From NCBI GenBank assembly GCA_964550065.1, contig CAZJWD010000001.1, positions 186,001-250,000 of the forward strand: DNA of 64,000 nt, read 5' to 3'. Shown piece after piece: positions 1-8,886 of the stretch. Numbering within the stretch: the stretch's first letter is position 1; every line of letters starts with the position of its first letter. The notes beneath the pieces were generated by a model. The model was not told the origin of the DNA. It searched no databases and worked only from the letters and a program-made list of their open reading frames with translations. The DNA is from Methanoprimaticola sp964550065 (GTDB lineage Archaea > Thermoplasmatota > Thermoplasmata > Methanomassiliicoccales > Methanomethylophilaceae). A program made the translations under genes and the position numbers.

Positions 1-1075
1 TGTCGGGGACGGATTTCAGAGACCCGATCTTCCTGCCGTAGGTGTCCTCCGACATGATGCTCAGCGACACCTGGTAGTATCTCACCTCTCCGGACCTGAC
101 TGCGGTGAAGTCTATCTCTTTGTCGCGGAAACTTCCTACTAACACCCTGTATCCTCTGCGGAGGAGTTCGAAGTACACCACATTCTCCAGCGGAGCGCTC
201 AGGTCGCGGAGTTCGTTGGCGTTGACGAGAAGGGTTCTCATGCCGAGGTCGGTGGCGTAGTACTTCCCTTTGGACTCGAGCACCTTCTTCCCGGCCACGT
301 CGTACCTGTCGGCATGATAGAACAGATGGGCGTCCAGCAGGGCCCCTATGTATCTGCGCACGGTGTCGTCGGACAGTTTCAGTTCCGCGGCTATCCTGTC
401 GGCGTTGGTGACGTTCCGGATGTTCGAGAAAAGGAATCTGCACACGGAGTTCAGCTTGTCGTATTTCCCGGATACGCGGGCGAGGACGTCCTTCATCATC
501 ACGGTGCTGTACACGCCTTCAGACTGCGCACGGCACACCCTCTCGCCCCTCTCCGGTTCCATCGACGGGAGCGGGCCGTAGCGTAGGTACTTCCCGAGCA
601 TCTCCTCCCTGTCCCCTTCGTGCAGTTCCATGTATTCTCTGAAGGACAGTGGCAGGACCTCCACTTCCATGTATCTGCCGGACAGCTTGGTGGAGAGCTC
701 GGAGGAGAGCATCCTCGAATTGGAACCGGTTATGTAGACGTCGCAGTCTCTGCGGGCCACGAGCATGGCCACAATCCGCTCCCATCCGTCCACATCCTGG
801 ATCTCGTCGATGAGGATGTAGTGGATACCATCATGATTCAGACAGGGTTGGACAATCTCTTTCAGCTCTTCCGCATCGATCTCCCTGCCCATCAGATCCA
901 GGTCGACATGGCAGATGGATTCCTCGGGGATCCCGGACGAGCGGAGATGGTCGAGATGCTGGAGGATCACCGTGGTCTTGCCGGTTCTGCGCATGCCGGT
1001 TATGACCTTCACCAGGTCGGTTTTGCCAGAAGCGTCTTTCAGGAGCTGAAGGTAGTCCTCTCTCTTGATCTCCAT
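1..1075 (-). CDS. AAA ATPase with DUF4143 domain (C-terminus cut by window edge)
   Basis: The reading frame starts at the ATG ending at 1075 (MEIKREDYLQLL) and runs off the left edge after about 358 codons. Walker A is GMRRTGKT at residues 27-34 and Walker B is YILIDEIQ at about 87-94, followed by an ITGSNS sensor motif near residue 113. The second half resembles the DUF4143 (PD-(D/E)xK-like) domain that follows the ATPase in this archaeal/bacterial family, with a winged-helix-like segment between. Family members are common in archaeal genomes, often as antitoxin-like or mobile-associated genes, and have no firm biochemical role. The gene has its own promoter region with two palindromes and no operon partner in view. 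Confidence 0.85.
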   Translation of the reverse strand, partial: MEIKREDYLQLLKDASGKTDLVKVITGMRRTGKTTVILQHLDHLRSSGIPEESICHVDLDLMGREIDAEELKEIVQPCLNHDGIHYILIDEIQDVDGWERIVAMLVARRDCDVYITGSNSRMLSSELSTKLSGRYMEVEVLPLSFREYMELHEGDREEMLGKYLRYGPLPSMEPERGERVCRAQSEGVYSTVMMKDVLARVSGKYDKLNSVCRFLFSNIRNVTNADRIAAELKLSDDTVRRYIGALLDAHLFYHADRYDVAGKKVLESKGKYYATDLGMRTLLVNANELRDLSAPLENVVYFELLRRGYRVLVGSFRDKEIDFTAVRSGEVRYYQVSLSIMSEDTYGRKIGSLKSVPD

Positions 1076-1108
1076 TGATTAGGAGGTGGTCTGTGACAAT
1101 TTAATTTT

Positions 1109-1162
1109 CCTAATATATTAGGGAAAATTGACACATAATCAAACTTTCCCTAATTTATTAGG
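1109..1162. promoter_or_regulatory. Two CCTAAT-N2-ATTAGG palindromes, 40 bp apart
   Basis: CCTAATATATTAGG at 1109-1122 is a perfect 14-bp palindrome, flanked by TTT and AAA so that the dyad extends outward. CCTAATTTATTAGG at 1149-1162 has the same arms with a changed centre. The starts are 40 bp apart, close to four helical turns, so both sites face the same side of the DNA. They lie 34-87 bp upstream of the ATPase start and probably bind a dimeric repressor or the ATPase itself. The binding protein is not known. Confidence 0.6.
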
Positions 1163-1246
1163 TAAATTTTTTCTTGAGATGCGCATCAATTTGGACGAAT
1201 CTGACACATTTTCATCGAATCTGCGATATTCCGAGGGTTCATCATA

Positions 1247-1323
1247 AGTTATATAGGCCTTTGCAAGGTATAGGTCGAGGTGTCATAACATTCCGGCCGA
1301 TGTCGGGGCCATCATCGGCGGCC
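1247..1323 (+). other. Possible small RNA: TATA-like box followed by a GC-rich hairpin
   Basis: A TATA-like stretch (GTTATATAGG, about 1247-1256) is followed by a hairpin with arms GCCGATG (1296-1302) and CATCGGC (1313-1319). No reading frame fits. It could be a short plus-strand transcript, or only a processing or termination hairpin downstream of the reverse-strand tRNA-Ser. The rest of 1163-1405 shows nothing recognisable. Confidence 0.2.
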
Positions 1324-1405
1324 TAGCAGTATCGAATCGTATGTATCGAAGTCACGACCACACAGGTGCCGCATGGGATGATAGCCAGGTAGATGAGGAA
1401 GAAAG

Positions 1406-1487
1406 CGCCGAGAGAGAGATTCGAACTCCCGAGGGTTGCCCCAGCGGTTTTCGAGACCGCCGCCATACCGGGCTTGGCTATCTCGGC
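1406..1487 (-). tRNA. tRNA-Ser (anticodon CGA)
   Basis: On the reverse strand GCCGAGA pairs with TCTCGGC as the 7-bp acceptor stem. The anticodon arm is GCGGT-CTCGAAA-ACCGC with anticodon CGA, decoding UCG. A long variable arm and a TTCGAAT T-loop complete a class II tRNA. The discriminator base is G. CCA is not encoded and there is no intron. Confidence 0.95.
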
Positions 1488-1565
1488 TTAGATTCCCCAA
1501 TTTTATCGGACTATAAAAAACATAACATATCTAGGTCTCGGAATCGTTAATAACGCCCCCGATGT

Positions 1566-2207
1566 TTGCAATTCATGATCGGTCAGATTCCCCAGAAGAC
1601 CCTGGCGTCGGCGGTGATGGTTATTGTCGCCTTCATCTGCCTCATTCAGATGGATCTCATGTGGATGATCGTGAACATCGTTCTCATAACCATGATGATG
1701 CACCCGGACACGAAGTATCTTGATTACAGGCTGTCCAAGTACGTCATCGACGGGATCCTCGTGACCGCCATGGCAGGTCTGGCCGTGGTGATGATCGATA
1801 TGTTCGCCGGGCTCAGATGGTCCACTGTTCTGGATGTGAGCCTATACACATACATCGCGGCGGCGATACAGTCCGTTCAGAGCTTCATCATAGGGTTAAT
1901 CTTGGCCATATACATGAGGCACAAGGGTATAGCGATGACGAAGTATTGGCTGCTGATATGCGCTTTGGCCTTCGCAGTCACATGTTCCGCCGCAGACATG
2001 TTCGTCGATTTCATCGCCATGTATGTGGATGGTTATCCGGTGTTCAACGAGGACTTCTTCGATGCCGACAGATACACCAATTCCATTCTGATGGCGATGC
2101 CCATGATGACCGTGCCGGTGACCATAATTCTGTCGCTGGCGATAGCCATCCGTCTCAGGGGAAGGCCGGAGACCGTAATCTACGAGATGAAGGAGGGGTC
2201 GGAGTGA
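1566..2207 (+). CDS. Multi-pass membrane protein of unknown function
   Basis: A 213-residue protein with five to six hydrophobic segments (roughly residues 10-40, 60-82, 90-118, 122-150 and 172-198) joined by short polar loops. I do not recognise the family. The start could be the first ATG or the second, three codons later; both are near an AT-rich promoter at about 1510-1530. It overlaps the next membrane protein by 4 bp (GTGA), so the two are translationally coupled and probably form a two-component membrane unit. Confidence 0.75.
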   Translation: MQFMIGQIPQKTLASAVMVIVAFICLIQMDLMWMIVNIVLITMMMHPDTKYLDYRLSKYVIDGILVTAMAGLAVVMIDMFAGLRWSTVLDVSLYTYIAAAIQSVQSFIIGLILAIYMRHKGIAMTKYWLLICALAFAVTCSAADMFVDFIAMYVDGYPVFNEDFFDADRYTNSILMAMPMMTVPVTIILSLAIAIRLRGRPETVIYEMKEGSE

Positions 2208-2854
2208 CCAGGTTGTCCTTGTCGGATGTGGCATCCATGCTCATCGGTTTGCTGATAATCTACTTCAGTCTGACCACCGAGAGTACCATAACCCGCAGTA
2301 TGACCATCGCCCTGGTATGCGGAGTCATATGCTTCATCCCGACGATCCTGAAGGTCGTGGGATTGTTCACGATCCCGTTCCCTCTGCTGGTGATGGTGGT
2401 CGCATCCGTTCTGATACACGGTTTCGGTCTCATCACCGACAGCTACTCCACCATTCCGCGTTACGACACCGTGTCACATACGCTGTCGTCGGCCACGATC
2501 GGGGTCTGTGTGTTCTACGTCATGATGGTGGTCCAGTTCCTAAGTCGCGGGAGGATAGACTTCGGGGCCAAGGGGACGTCGGTGATGGTCGCTTTCCTGA
2601 CCATGACGTTCAGCATCTACTGGGAGGTCATGGAGTATGTCTCAGACCTGTTGTTCGGATCGATCACCCAGTATTCCCCATTCGACACCCTGACAGATCT
2701 GATGTGCGATGCGACGGGCGCGTTCCTGGCATCCATACTCATAGGATTCTATGTCCGCGGACGTACGGCGGACGAGGTCATCGCTTCGTTCGATCTGAAT
2801 CCGAAGATCTCCGCGCTGTTGTCCGGATCCCGGGACGGCACGGACGGGTCCTAA
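2204..2854 (+). CDS. DUF2238/YjdF-like membrane protein
   Basis: The start is the GTG at 2204, chosen because it overlaps the upstream stop as GTGA and has AGGAGGGG a few bases before it. The roughly 216-residue product has five or six membrane segments. The motifs YDTVSHTLS (about residue 89), WEVMEYVSDLLFG and FDTLTDLMCDATGA resemble the H, WE..E and D..D..GA signature of DUF2238 integral membrane proteins. No enzymatic role is established for that family. The stop is TAA, one of the few here that is not TGA. Confidence 0.7.
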   Translation: MTRLSLSDVASMLIGLLIIYFSLTTESTITRSMTIALVCGVICFIPTILKVVGLFTIPFPLLVMVVASVLIHGFGLITDSYSTIPRYDTVSHTLSSATIGVCVFYVMMVVQFLSRGRIDFGAKGTSVMVAFLTMTFSIYWEVMEYVSDLLFGSITQYSPFDTLTDLMCDATGAFLASILIGFYVRGRTADEVIASFDLNPKISALLSGSRDGTDGS

Positions 2855-2860
2855 TCGAAC

Positions 2861-2869
2861 ATATAATAA
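2861..2869 (+). promoter_or_regulatory. TATA box of proA-proB
   Basis: ATATAATAA lies 22-30 bp before the ATG at 2891. With the usual archaeal spacing, transcription would begin at or next to the start codon, so the proBA mRNA is probably leaderless. Confidence 0.5.
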
Positions 2870-2890
2870 CGGGTTCGGACCATCGCCGTG

Positions 2891-4216
2891 ATGATTCAAA
2901 TGACTGACGTCGTGTCGGAGATCAAGAGGGCCAAGACCGCATCCATTGACCTTTCCGTGTTGTCAACGGAAGTTAAGGACAGGGCCTTGGAAGCCATGGC
3001 CGGGGCTCTGGACGCCAATCGCGGAAGGATCCTGGACGCCAACTCCGAGGACCTCGATCTGGCATCCGGGATGCTCTCGTCTGGTGAGATCTCCGAGTCC
3101 ATGTACAAGAGGCTGAAGATCGACGACGTCAAGATCGACGGGATGATCGCCGGCATAAGGGACGTCATAGGCCTGGGGGATCCGGTGGGCGAGACGATGT
3201 CCGCCCTGGACCTGGATGACGGGTTGACCCTGTATCAGATCAGATGTCCCATCGGCATGCTCGGGGTGATATTCGAGTCCCGTCCCGACGTGGTCCCTCA
3301 GATAATGTCCCTCTGTCTTAAGTCCGGTAACGCCGTGGCGTTCAAAGGGGGAAGGGAGGCCATGAACTCCATCCGGGTTCTGTTCGACATCCTGAGGGAC
3401 GCGGCCGCTTCGGCAGGGGCCCCCAAGGATGCTTTCGTGTTGATGGAATCCAGGTCAGACATCGATGCCATACTGGGGTTGCATGAGTACATAGATCTGT
3501 TGATTCCCAGAGGATCCAATGCCTTCGTCCAGTACATTCAGTCGCATACCATGATCCCTGTCCTCGGCCATGCCGCGGGGATATGCCACGTCTATGTGGA
3601 TTCCGATGCCGACCTGGACATGGCAGCCTCTGTGGCCTTGGACTCCAAGGTCCAGTATCCTGCTGTCTGCAACGCGGCGGAGACCCTTCTGGTGAACTCC
3701 GCGGTCGCAGAGGACTTCATACCCCGGATGGTGTCCACGTTCGTCGAGAACGGCGTGGAGGTCAGAGGCGACGGGGAAGTGTGTTCTTTGGCTTCGGAGG
3801 CTATACCTGCCTCCGAGGAGGATTGGGACACGGAATACGGGGACCTCACGATCTCCGTGAAGGTCGTAGACTCCATAACGGAGGCGATCGATTTCATCAA
3901 CTCGCATGGGTCCCACCACACCGATGCCATAATCACAAGGAACATGGTCGCGGCATCCCAGTTCGCCAGGATGGTGGATTCGGCGGACGTGTTCGTCAAT
4001 GCGTCCACCCGTTTCGCCGACGGATTCCGTTACGGCAAGGGTGCGGAGGTGGGCATCAGCACCAACAAGATCCATTCCCGCGGGCCGGTGGGTATGGAGG
4101 GCCTGATGATCTACAAGTACGTCTTGATAGGAGATGGTCAGGTCGTCAAGGATTATGTGGGGAAGGGATGCAGGGAGTTCACCCATGTCCCTTCGGATAG
4201 GAAGTATCCCTTCTGA
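2891..4216 (+). CDS. proA: Gamma-glutamyl phosphate reductase
   Basis: A 441-residue aldehyde dehydrogenase-fold protein, close to the usual 415-420. It reduces glutamate 5-phosphate to glutamate 5-semialdehyde with NADPH, the second step of proline synthesis. Family signatures visible are the IRCPIGMLGVIFESRPDV segment (about 117-134), LIPRGSN (about 205) and the catalytic-Cys region QYPAVCNAAETLLV (about 255-268). An ATG at 2900 is an alternative start and an in-frame GTG lies at 2888. The gene is followed 9 bp later by proB, so the two form an operon. No proC is seen in the window. Confidence 0.95.
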   Translation: MIQMTDVVSEIKRAKTASIDLSVLSTEVKDRALEAMAGALDANRGRILDANSEDLDLASGMLSSGEISESMYKRLKIDDVKIDGMIAGIRDVIGLGDPVGETMSALDLDDGLTLYQIRCPIGMLGVIFESRPDVVPQIMSLCLKSGNAVAFKGGREAMNSIRVLFDILRDAAASAGAPKDAFVLMESRSDIDAILGLHEYIDLLIPRGSNAFVQYIQSHTMIPVLGHAAGICHVYVDSDADLDMAASVALDSKVQYPAVCNAAETLLVNSAVAEDFIPRMVSTFVENGVEVRGDGEVCSLASEAIPASEEDWDTEYGDLTISVKVVDSITEAIDFINSHGSHHTDAIITRNMVAASQFARMVDSADVFVNASTRFADGFRYGKGAEVGISTNKIHSRGPVGMEGLMIYKYVLIGDGQVVKDYVGKGCREFTHVPSDRKYPF

Positions 4217-4225
4217 GGCGATTCC

Positions 4226-5335
4226 ATGGAGAGAAAGGATTACCTGGGAGATGTCGGGCGTGTCGTGATCAAGATCGGGTCATCATCCATCATGAGCAAC
4301 GGGAACAGGATCTCCCGTGACTTCATGGACTCCGTCGCCGAACAGGTGAAACGTCTCAAAGGTATGGGCAAGGAGGTGCTGATCGTCTCGTCAGGGGCCA
4401 TAGGCCTGGGCTTGAAGACGATGGGCGTCATCCCTAAGCCCAATGAGATCCCCATCCGCCAAGCGGCAGCATCCGTCGGCCAGAGCATCCTCATGCAGGA
4501 GTGGGGGGAGGCTTTCCGCAGACATGGCATCATAGTCGGACAGGTCTTGATGACCATGGACACATACTCCGACAGGGAGAGTGCCATCAACCTCAACAAC
4601 ACCATAGATTCGCTCTTGGAGCATGATGTGGTCCCGATTTTCAACGAGAACGACGCCATCCGTACGCAGGAGATCCGTTTCGGTGACAACGACACCCTGT
4701 CCGCGATAATCGCCAGCAGGACGGATGCCGATCTTCTGATCATACTTTCCGACGTGGCGGGGCTGTACGATTCCAACCCCTCCGACAACCCTGACGCCAA
4801 GCTCATACCTGTGGTGGAGGACATAGATTCCATCCGTCACGTCGCCGGCGGAGCAGGTACTGGGTTGGGCACCGGAGGTATGAAGACCAAGGTCGCCGCG
4901 GCGGAACTCTGCAGGGATTCGGGTTGCAGCATGATCATCGCCGCCAGTGCAGAGAGCGACGTGATATTCAGGGCGGTCACCGGTGAGGACATAGGGACGG
5001 TGTTCGTGACCAGGACGGAGATATCCAAGAAGCGCAGATGGATAAAATCGGTACATCCTTCAGGGCGTCTCATCGTGGACAAGGGTGCGGAAGCAGCTGT
5101 CCTGAATCATCGTTCCTTGCTACCGGTGGGCATCGTGAAGGTCGAGGGGACGTTCGATAAAGGGGATGTCGTGGAGATCGTCTGCGATGGCAACGTCATA
5201 GCCAAGGGTATCGTGAGCTACGGTTCCAAGGATCTGTCGGCCATCGCAGGGAAGCACAGTGCGGAAATCCAGGGGATACTGGGATTCAAGGGCCACAGCG
5301 ATGCGCTGATATCAGAGAACATCGCGGTCATATGA
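4226..5335 (+). CDS. proB: Glutamate 5-kinase with C-terminal PUA domain
   Basis: A 369-residue protein, the standard length for the PUA-containing form. It phosphorylates the gamma-carboxylate of glutamate, the first step of proline synthesis. The amino-acid kinase domain carries VVIKIGSSSI near the N-terminus, VSSGAIGLGL (about residue 54), FNENDAI and GTGGMKTKV. The PUA domain occupies the last 80-90 residues. It lies directly behind proA; the proA-proB order is the reverse of the common proB-proA. The stop is followed by a small palindrome and a reverse-strand transposase. Confidence 0.95.
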   Translation: MERKDYLGDVGRVVIKIGSSSIMSNGNRISRDFMDSVAEQVKRLKGMGKEVLIVSSGAIGLGLKTMGVIPKPNEIPIRQAAASVGQSILMQEWGEAFRRHGIIVGQVLMTMDTYSDRESAINLNNTIDSLLEHDVVPIFNENDAIRTQEIRFGDNDTLSAIIASRTDADLLIILSDVAGLYDSNPSDNPDAKLIPVVEDIDSIRHVAGGAGTGLGTGGMKTKVAAAELCRDSGCSMIIAASAESDVIFRAVTGEDIGTVFVTRTEISKKRRWIKSVHPSGRLIVDKGAEAAVLNHRSLLPVGIVKVEGTFDKGDVVEIVCDGNVIAKGIVSYGSKDLSAIAGKHSAEIQGILGFKGHSDALISENIAVI

Positions 5336-5342
5336 GACCGTC

Positions 5343-5355
5343 AGGAATCATTCCT
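5343..5355. terminator. Short dyad between proB and the transposase
   Basis: AGGAAT-C-ATTCCT forms a perfect 6-bp dyad. It overlaps the last codons of the reverse-strand transposase and starts 8 bp after the proB stop. It may serve as a weak convergent terminator. Confidence 0.3.
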
Positions 5356-7072
5356 CCGATCCGGGATCCACCTTCGGGTCCCTGAACGGGGCCTCTATTC
5401 CGAATGCATCTATGATGATCCTCTGGAGCTTCGTTCTGTTGGAGTAGCGTATGTTTTCCGCATCGATGGTGGTCCTGTAGATGAGTGACATCTCCTCTAC
5501 GATCTCATCGCCAGACAAGTTGCTCAGGTGTTGGTTCAACCTTCTGACCTTGAGCATCTCCAATCTCAGAATCGTCCCCAGGAACGACAGGAACACCCTG
5601 CCCTCGGTCGCTTTCCCTTCGTAAAGACCCAGGCGGTTCGAATCCATATCGTTCCACAGGTCATCGAACATCGGTTCGGATTCCTCCTTCTCGTAGTGTA
5701 TCCTTAGTATCTCGCGGGGACTCCTTATGTGGTTGGACATGACCACATGGAATCCCGAGCTGTAGTTCCTGCGGTCTATCGCCTTCCGGTTCGGCTCCAC
5801 GGACATGATGCCGCAGTTATCAGACACAGTGAGGTAGTCCGAGGCCATCATGCGGGTCGCATCGGTGCTCTTCTCGTCGATGATCTTGTCTTTGACGCGC
5901 TCCAATCCGGATAGGAAGCGTTTGATGTCTTCCTCCCTCTTCCGCTGATCGACGAACACATGCGTGTAGCACTGGTGTCTGCTGCCGTCCGGTGTGATCC
6001 AATTCGTGAAGTCGGACATGCAGTACAGTGTCGTTCCCTCGAACCGCGAGTAGTTGTCGAACTTCAGTATCTCGTCATGGATGCGGCATATCGCATTCCT
6101 CGCGACACTGAACCTGTTGTCAAGGCCCATAACGAACTTATGTTTGCCCATGCAGAGGGTATCCAGGTTCTCTTCGACGCAGAATCCTCTGTCGGTGACC
6201 ACGTTGGCGCGTGAGAATCCGTGTGTGTTCACGGCATCGACGAAATCCCTCATGGGAACCGTTCCGTTGGCATCCCCCGGTTGGATTATGTAATACGACG
6301 GCAGACGGGATGTCTTCCCGATCAACAGAGCCAGATTCGGTTGGCCGAGGGTCTCGTCGTCTCTGTTGTATCCTGTTCTGGCTTTCCAGTGCGCCCTGTC
6401 GTATGATGTCAGCGGGGCGATGTCCAGCGCATAGCTGTTGTTGTCACCTAGATGCTCCCTCCATTTCTCCAGGAAATCGGAGATCTTCCAAGGGGTGATT
6501 CTGTGGATAAGCTCCGAGATCTGTCCGCAGCTAAGATTGCGACCATACGGGGTGTCGCTGGCCTTTGACCACCGCTCGCAGAGACACAGGGCGCCGTGAT
6601 GTCCGGCGATGTAGTACGCACAGGTCATGATGGCGTCAGTGTCCTCGCCGAACGTTCTTTCAACCATCTTCCTGAGGCCGGTCCGTTCGGACAGTGTGTC
6701 GAACAACAGATTCCTCCCGATCTCGACCGTCTTGGAATTCGATTCGTCCAGGTAGATGTGGGGATACAGGTCGGCCTCGTTCCCGGTCGCAATCATGTTC
6801 CCGTCCGCATCGTAGTATCCGACGATCTTTCTCTTGTGGGTGGACACCTTCTTCTCCGGATCCCAGTATGAGATGTCCATGCAGGCATAGTTGCGACCAT
6901 CCACCTTCACCGATTTGAGTTTGGGAAGGTATCCCGTCACTGCAATGAACTCATCCCAGGGCATGGAGCGGATGCTGTCCATGGTGTAGCCCTTTTCCAA
7001 GGCCATAGCGATGCCTGATTTTCTAGCCATCAGAGCAATATTAGATTCTAAATATGACAATCTTTCGTCCAT
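5348..7072 (-). CDS. IS1634/IS4-type DDE transposase
   Basis: A 574-residue protein with the layout of IS1634-type transposases: an N-terminal DNA-binding region, then an RNase H-like catalytic core. Candidate acidic residues are D217 (ALDIAP), D294 (VVTDRGF) and an E in the YEKEESEPMF helix near 462-464. The family's characteristic GRVFLSFLGTIL helix follows at about 491-502. The frame is intact. I could not find convincing terminal inverted repeats or a target duplication: the 3' end lies only 12 bp from the proB stop and the 5' flank (7073-7141) shows no matching end. It may be an immobile or end-degraded copy. Confidence 0.85.
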   Translation of the reverse strand: MDERLSYLESNIALMARKSGIAMALEKGYTMDSIRSMPWDEFIAVTGYLPKLKSVKVDGRNYACMDISYWDPEKKVSTHKRKIVGYYDADGNMIATGNEADLYPHIYLDESNSKTVEIGRNLLFDTLSERTGLRKMVERTFGEDTDAIMTCAYYIAGHHGALCLCERWSKASDTPYGRNLSCGQISELIHRITPWKISDFLEKWREHLGDNNSYALDIAPLTSYDRAHWKARTGYNRDDETLGQPNLALLIGKTSRLPSYYIIQPGDANGTVPMRDFVDAVNTHGFSRANVVTDRGFCVEENLDTLCMGKHKFVMGLDNRFSVARNAICRIHDEILKFDNYSRFEGTTLYCMSDFTNWITPDGSRHQCYTHVFVDQRKREEDIKRFLSGLERVKDKIIDEKSTDATRMMASDYLTVSDNCGIMSVEPNRKAIDRRNYSSGFHVVMSNHIRSPREILRIHYEKEESEPMFDDLWNDMDSNRLGLYEGKATEGRVFLSFLGTILRLEMLKVRRLNQHLSNLSGDEIVEEMSLIYRTTIDAENIRYSNRTKLQRIIIDAFGIEAPFRDPKVDPGSEE

Positions 7073-7141
7073 GCTGGGTCATTGGATAATGCAACCGTAT
7101 GGACGTTCTTCGGAATGTCATGCAAAGTGGTTTCAGAATGT

Positions 7142-7162
7142 GCCGGGGCGGTGTGCCCCGGC
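7142..7162 (-). terminator. Hairpin terminator after the AGCS symporter
   Basis: GCCGGGGC and GCCCCGGC form a perfect 8-bp stem with a 5-nt loop, 9 bp past the symporter stop on the reverse strand. There is no strong U tract. Confidence 0.5.
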
Positions 7163-7171
7163 TTGAGGGGA

Positions 7172-8605
7172 TCACTCCCACTCGGTGATGTTTTCGCTGT
7201 GCTTCAGTCCCTTGATGCTGTCGCGGTGGAACTCGGGCTCCTCGATACCGGCCTTCTTCTGCTCCCTGTAGTCCTTGTAGACTGCGAAACAGATGTTGGA
7301 CAGCAGAGCGACGATGATCACGTTGACGACTCCCATCAGAGCATTGAAGGTGTCGCTGATGTGATCGAGCATGGCGGTGTTCACCAGACTGGACAGCAGG
7401 ATGGTCACCAAGACGATGATCCTGACGACGTTGATGGTAAGCTTGTTGTCCTTGATGAACCTGACATTGGACTCGCTCATGGTGTAGTATCCGATCATAC
7501 TGGTGAAAGCGAACACCAGCATGAACAGGGCGATGATGTAGTTCGCCGCTCCGCCGATGGCGGTGCTGGAGATGATCTCCTGGACCAGGACGGAACCCTG
7601 CTCGCCGAGGGCGAGGATGGACTCGAAGGACCCGTAGGACAGGACGACGAGTGCGGTGACGGTACAGACGATAAGGGTGTCGACCAGAACACCGAAGGAC
7701 TGGATCATTCCCTGCTTGGCGGGGTGGGGGGTGTCCGCGGACGCGGCGATGTTGGCGATGGAACCGAGACCGGCCTCGTTGGAGAAGATTCCTCTCCTCA
7801 TACCGACGCTGATGGCGGTTCCGATACCTCCTCCGATGAGGGAGGGGACGTTGAACGCGTACTCGAAGATCATGCTGATCGCGGGCACGATGTTCTCCCA
7901 GTTGAGGGCCAGTGCGATGATGGCGAAGATAATCCAGAGGAGAGCCATCACGGGGACGACCTTGGAGGAGAACTTCGCGATTCTCTTAACTCCGCCGAAG
8001 ATGATGATTCCGGCGACAGCCATGATAATGAGTCCGAAGACCAGGTTGTTGTGCTCGAAGCCGAATGCTCCGGTGAGTGCGGCGGTGGCGTTGGTAGCCT
8101 GGACACCGACGAATCCGATACCGAATGTCAGGATGAGCATGATAGCCACGAAGATTCCGAGGCTCCTGCTCCCGAGACCTTTGGTGGCGTAGTATGCAGG
8201 ACCGCCGTAGTACTGGCCGTCCTCCTTCTTCTCCTTGAACACCTGAGCCAGGGTGGACTCCATGAAACTGGTGGCGGATCCGATGATCGCGAAGATCCAC
8301 ATCCAGAAGATTGCTCCGGGACCTCCGGTGACGATGGCAGTGGCGACTCCGGCGATGTTTCCTACACCGATACGGGCGCCCATTCCTATACAGAACGCTT
8401 CGAAGGAGGAGACCCTGTGTTTGGTCTTCCCTTCCTGAACTCCGGAGAAGGACAGCTTGGAGGTCTCGTTGATCTTCAGAATCTGCAGTCCCTTCAGCCT
8501 GATGGTGAAGTAGAGACCGCAGACAACGAGGAGCACGAGGGCGACCCACCAAATGTAGGATCCCGCATCCTGGAACAGTTGGTCAATAGAATCTACAAAA
8601 GACAT
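7172..8605 (-). CDS. Sodium:alanine symporter (AGCS family)
   Basis: A 477-residue membrane protein with about ten hydrophobic helices. AGCS markers include the GMGARIGVGNIAGVATAI segment (about 70-87), GGPGAIFWMWIFA and the later SVGMRRGIFSNEAGLGS segment. The family imports alanine or glycine with Na+. A second Na+-coupled amino-acid carrier (NSS family, 45.2 kb) occurs in this window, suggesting use of external amino acids. The gene stands alone with a hairpin downstream. A 523-codon antisense frame on the opposite strand is a codon-bias shadow. Confidence 0.92.
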   Translation of the reverse strand: MSFVDSIDQLFQDAGSYIWWVALVLLVVCGLYFTIRLKGLQILKINETSKLSFSGVQEGKTKHRVSSFEAFCIGMGARIGVGNIAGVATAIVTGGPGAIFWMWIFAIIGSATSFMESTLAQVFKEKKEDGQYYGGPAYYATKGLGSRSLGIFVAIMLILTFGIGFVGVQATNATAALTGAFGFEHNNLVFGLIIMAVAGIIIFGGVKRIAKFSSKVVPVMALLWIIFAIIALALNWENIVPAISMIFEYAFNVPSLIGGGIGTAISVGMRRGIFSNEAGLGSIANIAASADTPHPAKQGMIQSFGVLVDTLIVCTVTALVVLSYGSFESILALGEQGSVLVQEIISSTAIGGAANYIIALFMLVFAFTSMIGYYTMSESNVRFIKDNKLTINVVRIIVLVTILLSSLVNTAMLDHISDTFNALMGVVNVIIVALLSNICFAVYKDYREQKKAGIEEPEFHRDSIKGLKHSENITEWE

Positions 8606-8666
8606 AAAATCAACATCCGGTGCATTCTCCGGGATTCGAAGTGCACGAAATGAAAGTAAAAGCTGG

Positions 8667-8739
8667 TGGGCCCGGCCGGATTTGAACCGGCGACCTCCGC
8701 CATGTCAAGGCGACGTCATAACCCCTAGACCACGAGCCC
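8667..8739 (-). tRNA. tRNA-Val (anticodon GAC)
   Basis: On the reverse strand GGGCTCG pairs with CGGGCCC (one G-U) as acceptor stem. The anticodon loop TTGACAT carries GAC. The T-arm is GCCGG-TTCAAAT-CCGGC and the discriminator is A. CCA is not encoded. A TATA-like AAAAGATATAAG lies about 30 bp upstream (about 8768-8779). Confidence 0.95.
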
Positions 8740-8886
8740 AGCATACGGCATGATATTCTTATCGTTCTTATATCTTTTGGCTTAAGCTTCAATGGCCAGC
8801 ATTCAGAAAAACTGTATTTTTTAGCTAAATGTTGAGGAATTCGAAAAAAATCAAGATGAATGATTGGAAGTCTCGGGATTCGAACA

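Noticed and set aside
7082..8653. 523-codon plus-strand open frame rich in D, E, G and H
   Set aside because: It is exactly antisense to the AGCS symporter, has no domain, and arises from strong third-position codon bias.
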